Assembly: GCA_023251855.1 (NCBI GenBank)
Contig: JAHEYA010000040.1
Location: 1 to 11,081, forward strand
Reading direction: 5' to 3'
Source: Bacteroidota bacterium
Lineage (GTDB): Bacteria; Bacteroidota; Bacteroidia; 2-12-FULL-35-15
DNA length: 11,081 nucleotides
The notes under the pieces were generated by a model that saw only the letters and a program-made list of their open reading frames with translations, searched no databases and had not been told where the DNA came from. Positions within the stretch are counted from its first letter, which is position 1, and every line of letters starts with the position of its first letter. The position numbers were made by a program, and so were the translations under genes. Below are positions 1 through 6,214 of the stretch, one piece after another.

Positions 1-533
1 GTGTTAAAAAATGAATGACTATAAGAAGCAGAAACAATTTCGGCAGCAGCCTTAGATGCGCTATAAGGGTCTTTTCCACCAAGGGAATCGCTTTCTTTGT
101 AACCTATACCGGTTTCATTATTTTGGTAACATTTATCACTGGTAACAATTACAGCAACTTTAGTGTTTGGTGATTTTCGTATTGTCTCTAAAAAATTAAT
201 TGTGCCCATTACATTTACATCAAATGTATAAACAGGATCGCTGTATGAATCAATCACCAAAGGCTGTGCAGCAAGATGAAAAGCAATATCTGGTTTTATT
301 TTAAGGACATACTCATTCAGTTTTTCTTTATCACGAATATCACCATCCATATGATTAATAAGGGTTCCAATCTTACAAGCGGAATAATTTACTGAATCAG
401 AATCCGGAGGTAAAGCATAGCCATAAACTTCTGCACCCATCTGAGTAAGCCATAGTGCGAGCCAAGAACCTTTAAAACCGGTATCTCCTGTGATGAGTAC
501 TTTTTTATTTTTGTAAAAGTTGTTGAGTGTCAT
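1..533 (-). CDS. rfbG: CDP-glucose 4,6-dehydratase, N-terminal 177 residues (cut by window edge)
   Basis: Converts CDP-glucose to CDP-4-keto-6-deoxyglucose with tightly bound NAD in the cytoplasm; this is the first committed intermediate of CDP-3,6-dideoxyhexoses and related sugars. Reading leftward from the ATG at 533-531, the frame stays open to the window edge. Visible features are those of the extended short-chain dehydrogenase family: the Rossmann motif GDTGFKG at residues 16-22, HLAAQPLV at 86-93, TSDKCY at 131-136 and the catalytic YSASK (Tyr157, Lys161). The TSDKCY and LGGKDPYSASK segments are specific to CDP-glucose dehydratases rather than dTDP- or GDP-sugar dehydratases. The start lies 16 bases after the rfbF stop, so the two are almost certainly co-transcribed. 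The C-terminal half, including much of the sugar-binding region, lies outside the window, so intactness cannot be judged. Confidence 0.94.
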   Translation of the reverse strand, partial: MTLNNFYKNKKVLITGDTGFKGSWLALWLTQMGAEVYGYALPPDSDSVNYSACKIGTLINHMDGDIRDKEKLNEYVLKIKPDIAFHLAAQPLVIDSYSDPVYTFDVNVMGTINFLETIRKSPNTKVAVIVTSDKCYQNNETGIGYKESDSLGGKDPYSASKAAAEIVSASYSHSFFN

Positions 534-549
534 AAACTAATTCTACAAA

Positions 550-1332
550 TTATTTCCAGGTTTTCCAAGCTGCATTACCTGTATTCCATAGTTCATTCAG
601 GTCGTTCTTGTCTTTTAATGTATCAACAGGCTTCCAGAAACCGGCATGTTTATAGGCTGCAATTTTTTTTTCTTTGGCTAAATTTTCCAATGGAGCTCTT
701 TCCCAGATTGTTCCATCACCTTCATTAATATATTTAAATACTTCCGGTTCACACACAAAAAAGCCTCCATTGATCCAATTATTGTTGCCATCTCCTTTTG
801 GTTTTTCAATAAAACTTTCAACAACATTCTGATCAGTAATATCAAGAAGTCCAAATCTACCTGAAGGTTGAACCGTAGTAACAGTAACTGCTTTTTTATT
901 TTTTTTATGGAATTGAACGAGTTCATTTATGTTTACATCAGCCACACCATCGCCATAAGTAAGCATGAACGTTTCATTATTTACAAATTTTTCTATTTTT
1001 TTTAATCGTCCTCCTGTCATCGTATCGATGCCTGTATCAGCCAATGTAATCTTCCAATCTTCCGAAGCAGAGCGGTGAATGGTGGTTTCGTTATTAGATA
1101 AATTGATGGTAACATCAGATTGATGAATAAAATAATTCACAAAATATTCTTTTATAACATAACCTTTGTAACCCAGACAAACAATAAATTCATTAAAACC
1201 ATAATGAGAATAAATTTTCATTATGTGCCATAGAATTGGTTTACCGCCTATTTCTACCATTGGTTTTGGTCGGATATCAGTTTCTTCAGAGAGTCTGGTG
1301 CCAAAGCCTCCGGCTAATATTACTACTTTCAT
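550..1332 (-). CDS. rfbF: Glucose-1-phosphate cytidylyltransferase
   Basis: Makes CDP-glucose and pyrophosphate from CTP and glucose 1-phosphate, directly feeding the dehydratase encoded just downstream. The 260-residue length is that of the family. The nucleotidyltransferase signature LAGGFGTRL is at residues 6-14, followed by RPKPMVEIGGKPILWHI at 21-37. The metal-binding YGDGVADV is at 126-133, EKPKGDG at 176-182 and WINGGFFV at 186-193. The tail WKPVDTLKDKNDL is typical of RfbF. No Shine-Dalgarno motif precedes the ATG, only A/T-rich sequence, as usual in Bacteroidota. It is the first gene of a minus-strand pair, rfbF-rfbG, in the usual order. Its promoter must lie in 1333-1636; the best candidate I could find there, CAAAATAA at 1499-1506, matches the minus-strand -7 consensus at only seven of eight positions, so I do not call it. 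Confidence 0.95.
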   Translation of the reverse strand: MKVVILAGGFGTRLSEETDIRPKPMVEIGGKPILWHIMKIYSHYGFNEFIVCLGYKGYVIKEYFVNYFIHQSDVTINLSNNETTIHRSASEDWKITLADTGIDTMTGGRLKKIEKFVNNETFMLTYGDGVADVNINELVQFHKKNKKAVTVTTVQPSGRFGLLDITDQNVVESFIEKPKGDGNNNWINGGFFVCEPEVFKYINEGDGTIWERAPLENLAKEKKIAAYKHAGFWKPVDTLKDKNDLNELWNTGNAAWKTWK

Positions 1333-1614
1333 AATTTGAGAAATTAATAAATTATATTTTAATTCTGGTTAAATGTTAAAGAATCTGTTTCTATTGATAG
1401 AACCTTAAATAACAAGTAATCAGTGATAGCGCTAAAGTAAGTTTTTTTTTGCTTATTTGGATTTTTACATTGCATTGGGAAATATTATTTATGTTTATCA
1501 AAATAAATAGTTAAAATAACTATTTTTGAACAAGAATTAAATTGGCGGGTCTTGTAAAATTGTACAACAATAAGAGCACTAAAAATAGTACCGTTTAAAG
1601 CGTTAAGCAAGCAA
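1333..1614. other. Divergent intergenic region between rfbF and the glycosyltransferase pair
   Basis: No coding frame is supported here. The segment is A/T-rich with a run of nine T at 1442-1450, a -7-like promoter element on the plus strand at 1521-1528, and the short palindrome TTGTACAA at 1560-1567 just downstream of it. It must contain start signals for both the leftward rfbF-rfbG unit and the rightward glycosyltransferase unit. I see no convincing terminator or riboswitch structure. Confidence 0.6.
1521..1528 (+). promoter_or_regulatory. Putative Bacteroidota -7 promoter element
   Basis: TATTTTTG is an exact match to the TAnnTTTG -7 consensus of Bacteroidota primary-sigma promoters. It faces the glycosyltransferase genes; transcription from here would leave a leader of about 80 bases before the ATG at 1615. 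No clear TTG or TTTG -33 element is seen at the expected distance. The call therefore rests on one motif in A/T-rich DNA. Confidence 0.4.
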
Positions 1615-1719
1615 ATGACAGAAGTTGTAAGAAAATTTGATTTTAAAACAAACGATGAAGAAGGTCTTGAAACGCTTTCAGTTATTGGAGAAAAAAATAA
1701 AATTGTATATGAGTTTTAG
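1615..1719 (+). pseudogene. Possible 5' remnant of a class I SAM methyltransferase gene (34 codons)
   Basis: A short frame begins at ATG 1615 and stops at TAG 1717-1719, overlapping the next gene's start by 11 bases in another frame. It reads as an acidic, protein-like N-terminus containing FDF, TNDEEGLETL and SVIGEKNK. From memory, this resembles the N-terminus of methyltransferases that sit next to or are fused to the GT2 family found immediately downstream; there the text usually continues into a WMY..TIKP stretch and then the SAM-binding ILEIGSG motif. Here that resemblance ends around codon 29 (about base 1701), a few bases before the glycosyltransferase start. The simplest reading is a deletion that removed nearly all of the methyltransferase and left its start and upstream signals in front of the glycosyltransferase. 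Alternatives are a translated leader peptide coupled to the downstream gene, or chance. The homology needs a database search. Confidence 0.4.
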
Positions 1720-2422
1720 GAAGCTTTCCATTATTATTCCTGCATATAACGAAGGGCCAACTATCCATTTAATATTGGATAAAATTGCTAAAGTTCAGCT
1801 GTTGAATAATGCTGAAAAGGAAATCATTATTGTTAATGATTGCTCTACTGATGCTACTGTTGAAGTAATCGAACTATATATTAAAAATAATGCCGATTTG
1901 AATATTCGCTTATTTAATCAAGAGGCGAATAAAGGAAAAGGCGCTGCTTTGCATAAAGGAATTGCACTTGCAACAGGAGAGTGTCTGATTATTCAGGATG
2001 CCGATCTTGAATATGACCCCAGAGAATATAATCGTTTGCTTGCCCCTGTAGTTGGTGGTGTTGCTGACGTTGTGTATGGTTCCCGATTTGTTGGAGGAAG
2101 TCCTCATCGTATTTTATTTTTCTGGCATTCCATTGGTAATAAATTTTTAACTACTCTTTCCAATTTTTTTACAAATCTGAATTTATCAGATATGGAAACA
2201 TGTTATAAACTCTTTAAAACAGATATCATTCAAAATATTGTGCTGAAAGAAAAACGTTTTGGATTTGAACCTGAAGTAACTGCAAAAATATCCCAAGTAA
2301 AAAATATTCGTATTTACGAAGTTGGTATTTCGTATTATGGACGGACATTTGAAGAAGGTAAGAAAATTGGCTGGAAAGATGGTTTTAGAGCAATTTATTG
2401 TATTCTTAAATATAATCTGTGA
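1709..2422 (+). CDS. Family 2 glycosyltransferase, polyprenyl-phosphate sugar synthase type (soluble)
   Basis: A GT-A fold enzyme that probably transfers a sugar from a nucleotide donor to a polyprenyl phosphate on the cytoplasmic membrane face. I choose the ATG at 1709, giving 237 residues beginning MSFRKLSIIIPAYNEG, the normal start of the family. An in-frame ATG at 1637 would add 24 basic residues with no family counterpart, over DNA that reads better in another frame. Counting from 1709, the nucleotide-binding IIPAYNE is at residues 9-15, NDCSTD at 43-48, NKGKGAAL at 74-81 and the metal-binding DAD at 97-99. The C-terminal half carries VYGSRF, METCYKLF, RFGFEPEVTAKI and EVGISYYGRTFEEGKKIGWKDG, the dolichyl-phosphate mannose synthase-like acceptor region. 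There is no membrane segment. A second GT2 gene starts 31 bases downstream, so they likely form one transcript. The sugar is not predictable from sequence. Confidence 0.85.
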   Translation: MSFRKLSIIIPAYNEGPTIHLILDKIAKVQLLNNAEKEIIIVNDCSTDATVEVIELYIKNNADLNIRLFNQEANKGKGAALHKGIALATGECLIIQDADLEYDPREYNRLLAPVVGGVADVVYGSRFVGGSPHRILFFWHSIGNKFLTTLSNFFTNLNLSDMETCYKLFKTDIIQNIVLKEKRFGFEPEVTAKISQVKNIRIYEVGISYYGRTFEEGKKIGWKDGFRAIYCILKYNL

Positions 2423-2453
2423 TGAAATTGGTTTTACATTAATTTAATATAGA

Positions 2454-3641
2454 ATGAAATTATTAATAGTGATTCCTGCTCTGAATGAAGAACAGAGTAT
2501 TGAGAGTATAATACTTCGTGTGCAAGATGCTGAAAATTTCATCTGTAAAAATAGTAAAGTTACTTCAGTTGCTATAGTTGTTGTCAGTGATGGGTCTTCA
2601 GACAATACGGTAAAAATTGCTAAAAGCCATTTGGACAAAATTGATCTTATTGTTTTTGAAAAAAATCGTGGATATGGAGCAGCAATCAAAGAAGGTTGGC
2701 AAAGCAAAAAAGATGCGGATCTGTTTGCATTTATAGATGCTGATGGAACTTGTGATCCTTTATTTTTTTCGAAATTGTGTAACTTGATAACTGAGGATGG
2801 TGCTGATGTCGCTTTAGGTTCAAGGTTAAACAAGCAGAGTGAAATGCCATTCATAAGGAGGATAGGCAACACTGTATTTTCTATTCTACTTTCTTTAGTT
2901 TCAAACCAACGGATTAAAGACACGGCTAGTGGTATGAGAGTTATACGTAAATCTGCTTTACACAAAATTATGCCTTTGCCTGATGGTTTACATTTCACTC
3001 CAGCAATGAGTGCAAGAGCAATTTTGAGTGACGATCTTACCATTCTAGAAAAGGATATGCCTTATCTAGAGCGTGAAGGGGAGTCGAAATTAAAAATATG
3101 GAAAGATGGAAAGCGTTTTTTATCGGTGATACTGGAAAATATTTTTTTATACATTCCTTATAAAATATTCAACCTTTTGGCTTTTTGTTTTTTGTTGATT
3201 GCAATTTTAATTATAGCTTCTCCATTTTTGTTTTATTTTAAAAATCATTTTTTGGAAGACTGGATGATATACAGGTTTGTTGTATCAGCTGTATCAGCAC
3301 TAATTGGGATTATTCTATTAAGTATTTCACATATCACGTATAATGTTGTCTGCTTTACACTTCGACCAAACTCAAAACCCAAAAAAACAATTTTGTATTA
3401 TTTGTTTGAGCATCCTGGAGCAATATTTCTGGCAGTATTTTGTTATACTACCGGAACTTTACTTGTTTTTAACAGTATCTGGGACAGGTTAACTATAGGC
3501 CTTACAAATGAACATTGGTCACGTTATATTTCTATGATAGTTTTGTATTTATCAGGAACTATTATACTGCTAAGTTTTTTTACAAATAAGATATTGCAAC
3601 TTGTTAAAGGCCGCTTTGCATATTTAAAATCGGTTAGTTAA
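2454..3641 (+). CDS. Family 2 glycosyltransferase with C-terminal membrane domain
   Basis: 395 residues. The N-terminal GT-A domain has VIPALNEE at 6-13, VVSDGSSDNT at 43-52, KNRGYGAAIKEGW at 70-82 and the metal-binding DAD at 95-97. LGSRL, DTASGMRVIRKSAL and an ESKL stretch follow, as in polyprenyl-phosphate mannosyl- and glucosyltransferases. After about residue 235 there are roughly four hydrophobic segments (about 238-262, 275-300, 322-345 and 358-382). This is more than the two helices of GtrB-type enzymes, so it is an integral membrane GT2. Expected role: forming a polyprenyl-phosphate-linked monosaccharide, or adding a sugar to a lipid-linked acceptor. It follows the soluble GT2 by 31 bases on the same strand. 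Its stop lies six bases from the convergent end of the methyltransferase gene, with no obvious terminator between them. Donor and acceptor are unknown. Confidence 0.85.
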   Translation: MKLLIVIPALNEEQSIESIILRVQDAENFICKNSKVTSVAIVVVSDGSSDNTVKIAKSHLDKIDLIVFEKNRGYGAAIKEGWQSKKDADLFAFIDADGTCDPLFFSKLCNLITEDGADVALGSRLNKQSEMPFIRRIGNTVFSILLSLVSNQRIKDTASGMRVIRKSALHKIMPLPDGLHFTPAMSARAILSDDLTILEKDMPYLEREGESKLKIWKDGKRFLSVILENIFLYIPYKIFNLLAFCFLLIAILIIASPFLFYFKNHFLEDWMIYRFVVSAVSALIGIILLSISHITYNVVCFTLRPNSKPKKTILYYLFEHPGAIFLAVFCYTTGTLLVFNSIWDRLTIGLTNEHWSRYISMIVLYLSGTIILLSFFTNKILQLVKGRFAYLKSVS

Positions 3642-3647
3642 TTGGTT

Positions 3648-4331
3648 TTATTTTTCTGCCAGAAAATAGTATTGGGCACCCAATGGAATATGGATAAATA
3701 ATTTTTCAAGAGGCCTTAAAAAAGCAAGTGCTTTAGGAAAATAAAAGAGGAACCTAGGTTTGATTTTTATTTTGAAACCGTTGGAAGTAAGCATTCTTTG
3801 AGTTTCATTTGGAGTGAGAGTAATAGCATCTTTGTCAAATGGAATTCGGCTCATCACCATTCTCGTTCCGGGGTTTAATGGATTATTTTCAAAAAGGGCA
3901 AATAAGCCACCGGGCTTTAATGAATCATAAATCATTTTGAGAGCAGAAACTCGTTGATCCAAAGGAATATGATGAAATACCCCATTTACAAAACAGAGGT
4001 CAAATTCACTTTTAAATTGAAAATTTTTGATCTCTAAATAACTGATTTTTCCGCATTCACTATTTTTATAGCGTGCATATTCTATGGCGTTAGATGCCGT
4101 ATCACTGCCAGTGATTTCAGCTTCGGGGAAATGTTGTTTCATTAAAACAGTTGCATCGCCAACACCACAGCCAAAATCGAGTATTTTTTTTATTTTTTTT
4201 TCTGTAGGAATGTTTTTTATAAGGTCATTAAATCGACCTCGGATGAAAAAAAATTTATCCTCTCCACTCAGTGAAATACCTTTATTAAGCATTTCGTCAT
4301 ATTCCAAAGATTTATCAAACAGTTCCTCCAT
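3648..4331 (-). CDS. Class I SAM-dependent methyltransferase
   Basis: A 227-residue soluble Rossmann-type methyltransferase. Motif I, ILDFGCGVG, is at residues 50-58, and the acidic residue at the end of strand 2 is Asp77 in ITGSD. The post-core region reads NGVFHHIP, then LKPGGLFALFENNPLNPG, as in UbiE/Coq5-like and sugar O-methyltransferases. The C-terminus is hydrophobic and aromatic (YYFLAEK) but has no clear membrane span. It begins 16 bases after the membrane-protein gene on the same strand, so the two are probably co-transcribed, and a role in methylating a glycan or lipid-linked intermediate is plausible. The substrate cannot be read from the sequence; quinone or small-molecule methylation remains possible. 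The coding strand contains A9-T-A8 at 4184-4201 (residues 44-50), a possible slippage site just before motif I. Confidence 0.85.
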   Translation of the reverse strand: MEELFDKSLEYDEMLNKGISLSGEDKFFFIRGRFNDLIKNIPTEKKIKKILDFGCGVGDATVLMKQHFPEAEITGSDTASNAIEYARYKNSECGKISYLEIKNFQFKSEFDLCFVNGVFHHIPLDQRVSALKMIYDSLKPGGLFALFENNPLNPGTRMVMSRIPFDKDAITLTPNETQRMLTSNGFKIKIKPRFLFYFPKALAFLRPLEKLFIHIPLGAQYYFLAEK

Positions 4332-4347
4332 GTAAATATTCTTTGCG

Positions 4348-5610
4348 TCAACTATTAATAATTTTATCTTTCTTCTTTTTTATAAACAAATAACTAAAGA
4401 TCAGGCTATATAGAAAAACCCATAAAGGCAAAGTAACAAGGGAGTATCTGTCTCCTTCATTAAAAATGATTGGAATAGTTCCGAAGATATAGCATAGTAA
4501 AAACAATGGAATTAGAATTAAACCAAAATAATAATTCATTTCCTTTCTTTTATAAACAAGGTAAATACAAAGCAATATTGGAATTATAAAAATCAGATGA
4601 ATATAAAAATATATACTATTCATAATTGTCATCAATGTCACAATTTTAGGAAATGAAAATCCTTTCGGGAGTAAAACAAAGGATGGAATTGCTTTAATAT
4701 TTTGAAGTAAATTTTGGAAATACAGGTTGGTATATATCATTTTATTATTTAATATATAAGAGACTTCTTCGGAATCAGACATATGATTCATTGCTTTGTC
4801 TCTGGCCTCTTCCCAGCTTATGTGTTCATTTGCAACAATTCCTTCAGCCAACAGATACCATCTGAATCCCCCGGACCCAATTAGAGAAAAGGAAAAAGTA
4901 TCCTGTTTCACTTTCATTATAGTTAGTTGAAATATAATAGGAACAATTATTAAAAACAGGAATATAAAATTTTTTGGTTTTTTTATGTATTTTTTTAAAT
5001 AAAAAGCAGGTAGAATTATGAATAACATAAACAGGAAAAGTGGATAAAAGAGAGGTTTAATAACTGCAAGAAGAACAAGGATAAACAAGCATCGACTGAA
5101 AAAAAATATTGTGTTTATTTTTGTAAAATTTAAAGTCACAAAATAGATGACAAGAGACAGAAGAAAAATAACAGAAGTTTCAGTAAGGGCATGACAGGTT
5201 AACAAGCTATATGAAACATTTAATGCAATAATTAAACTTCCAATAAAGCTGAGCATAGTACTTCTTGTTATTTTTTTTATTGACAGAAATGTCCAATTAA
5301 TAGAAAATATCCAGAAAAGAAATTGTAAAAGCCAGAAGGCAAAAGCGCCAAGTCCTTTGTAAACTAATAAAATAAGCATTGGGTATAAAAAAGGCCGGAC
5401 ATAAGAATAGTACGTGTGACCTTTTAGAGAAAAGTTGTAAAATTCGGTACTCGCACAAAGGTAAGTGTATGAATCAGTAGTTTTAAAAAGTTCCTCATTT
5501 ATATCAATTTTTAAAACAAAAAAAATAACGAAAGCATACAAAACAATCAACAGATAGTTGAGAACATAGATATCTGAATGTTTTTTAACGTGATTTAGAA
5601 TGTTAACCAT
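4348..5610 (-). CDS. Multi-spanning membrane protein, GT-C glycosyltransferase-like
   Basis: 420 residues, with about ten or more hydrophobic segments through most of the length. Residues 16-34 form the first span. The first external loop then contains TTDSYTYL (44-51, Asp46) and YVRPFLYPMLI (70-80), followed later by HALTE (140-144) at a membrane boundary. An acidic residue in the first loop, an RPxxYP stretch and an LTE motif recall GT-C enzymes of the GT39/PMT/ArnT-like superfamily, which transfer sugars from polyprenyl phosphates outside the membrane. Similarity is structural rather than to a named subfamily, and the acceptor is unknown. The tail ends in basic residues (KKKKDK), probably cytoplasmic. 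It is first in a minus-strand pair with the methyltransferase. Divergent from the 150-residue gene, it shares an intergenic region holding a perfect palindrome. A flippase or polymerase is a less likely alternative. Confidence 0.65.
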   Translation of the reverse strand: MVNILNHVKKHSDIYVLNYLLIVLYAFVIFFVLKIDINEELFKTTDSYTYLCASTEFYNFSLKGHTYYSYVRPFLYPMLILLVYKGLGAFAFWLLQFLFWIFSINWTFLSIKKITRSTMLSFIGSLIIALNVSYSLLTCHALTETSVIFLLSLVIYFVTLNFTKINTIFFFSRCLFILVLLAVIKPLFYPLFLFMLFIILPAFYLKKYIKKPKNFIFLFLIIVPIIFQLTIMKVKQDTFSFSLIGSGGFRWYLLAEGIVANEHISWEEARDKAMNHMSDSEEVSYILNNKMIYTNLYFQNLLQNIKAIPSFVLLPKGFSFPKIVTLMTIMNSIYFYIHLIFIIPILLCIYLVYKRKEMNYYFGLILIPLFLLCYIFGTIPIIFNEGDRYSLVTLPLWVFLYSLIFSYLFIKKKKDKIINS

Positions 5611-5668
5611 ATTTTTATTTCGAAAACCTATGGCAATATAGGTGAAAAAAAATTAAACTTTTAAAAAA

Positions 5669-5689
5669 ATTCTAAAAAGTTTTTAGAAT
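5669..5689. repeat. Perfect 21-base palindrome between divergent genes
   Basis: ATTCTAAAAA and its exact reverse complement TTTTTAGAAT flank a single central G. It lies 58 bases upstream of the leftward membrane-protein start and 72 bases upstream of the rightward 150-residue gene. An odd-length perfect dyad at this position is shaped like a regulator operator serving both directions. A hairpin role is less likely because the arms are nearly contiguous and A/T-rich. Confidence 0.45.
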
Positions 5690-5715
5690 GAATTTATCAG
5701 AACTAAACAGAATTG

Positions 5716-5723
5716 TATATTTA
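5716..5723 (+). promoter_or_regulatory. Possible -7-like promoter element
   Basis: TATATTTA matches seven of the eight positions of TAnnTTTG and lies 38 bases before the ATG at 5762, downstream of the palindrome at 5669-5689. This would place the palindrome just upstream of the -33 region. It is a weak call in A/T-rich sequence. Confidence 0.25.
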
Positions 5724-5761
5724 CAACTTATTCAAGCAATTAGATTGCAAAAAAATTAGTA

Positions 5762-6214
5762 ATGGTTTATATTTCATACATATTACTTTATTTAAGAAGA
5801 GCACTTTGTGTTGTAATTTTATGTGCTATGGCCTGGCAACAATGGAATACCTTTTTAAGATACCAGGAAAGGTTTGCGAGTCCTATCCAGTATACAAAAC
5901 AAAATTATGATAATGATTCCGGTACACGTTATGGAACTCGTTTTACAGAAGTAAAAAAAATGTTTACCAGTCCTACCCGTATGAATTATGTTGCAGAAGT
6001 TGGTGAAACATATGTACTGAGTGAAGGACATTTCGCATTGACTCAATATTATTTGGCTCCTAATTTAATTTTAAGAAATAATGTTCCTTGTGATACTATT
6101 ATTTGCAATCTATACAATACTTTGCATCTTGATCCCTCTTTAGATGTTCATTTGCAGAATGGTTGGCACATTGTAAAAGACTTTAATAATGGTATAATTA
6201 TACTTGCTAAATGA
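5762..6214 (+). CDS. Small membrane-anchored protein coupled to a GT-C-like gene
   Basis: 150 residues. One hydrophobic segment at about 4-25, flanked by Arg12-Arg13, is followed by a mainly polar domain of about 120 residues with YLAPNLILRN and, at the end, NGWHIVKDFNNGIIILAK. I do not recognise a named family. The layout, one helix then a compact beta-rich soluble part, resembles the last helix plus periplasmic C-terminal domain of some GT-C glycosyltransferases. It could therefore be a separately encoded accessory domain, or the surviving tail of a truncated enzyme. An in-frame TAG at 5741-5743 closes the frame upstream, so any longer ancestor is not readable here. Its TGA overlaps the next gene's ATG (ATGA at 6211-6214), which implies translational coupling and argues for a working partnership. 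A second frame open across its first part (5713-5910) is a shadow. Confidence 0.6.
   Translation: MVYISYILLYLRRALCVVILCAMAWQQWNTFLRYQERFASPIQYTKQNYDNDSGTRYGTRFTEVKKMFTSPTRMNYVAEVGETYVLSEGHFALTQYYLAPNLILRNNVPCDTIICNLYNTLHLDPSLDVHLQNGWHIVKDFNNGIIILAK

Noticed and set aside
1499..1506. CAAAATAA as a minus-strand -7 element for rfbF
   Set aside because: Seven of eight matches in A/T-rich DNA, no -33 partner at a proper distance, and more than 160 bases from the start codon.
1637..1708. An in-frame upstream ATG that would lengthen the first GT2 by 24 residues
   Set aside because: The added residues are a basic run without family counterpart, and the same DNA reads as a better protein-like frame from 1615. 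The ATG at 1709 gives the usual family N-terminus.
2444..3043. A 199-codon open frame antisense to the membrane-bound GT2
   Set aside because: It lies wholly opposite a gene with clear GT2 motifs, and its translation shows no recognisable domain; a shadow.
3652..3666. Perfect 15-base palindrome TTTTCTG-C-CAGAAAA at the convergent gene ends
   Set aside because: T tracts lie on the 5' side and A tracts on the 3' side of the stem on both strands, the wrong order for a terminator. It sits inside the methyltransferase coding end and could be chance.
3671..3684. ATTGGG-CA-CCCAAT inverted repeat
   Set aside because: Only six paired bases with a two-base loop, inside coding sequence and without a following T tract on either strand.
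4084..4335. An 83-codon open frame opposite the methyltransferase N-terminal half
   Set aside because: Its existence follows from the Lys/Ile-rich coding strand; it overlaps motif I of a clear gene.
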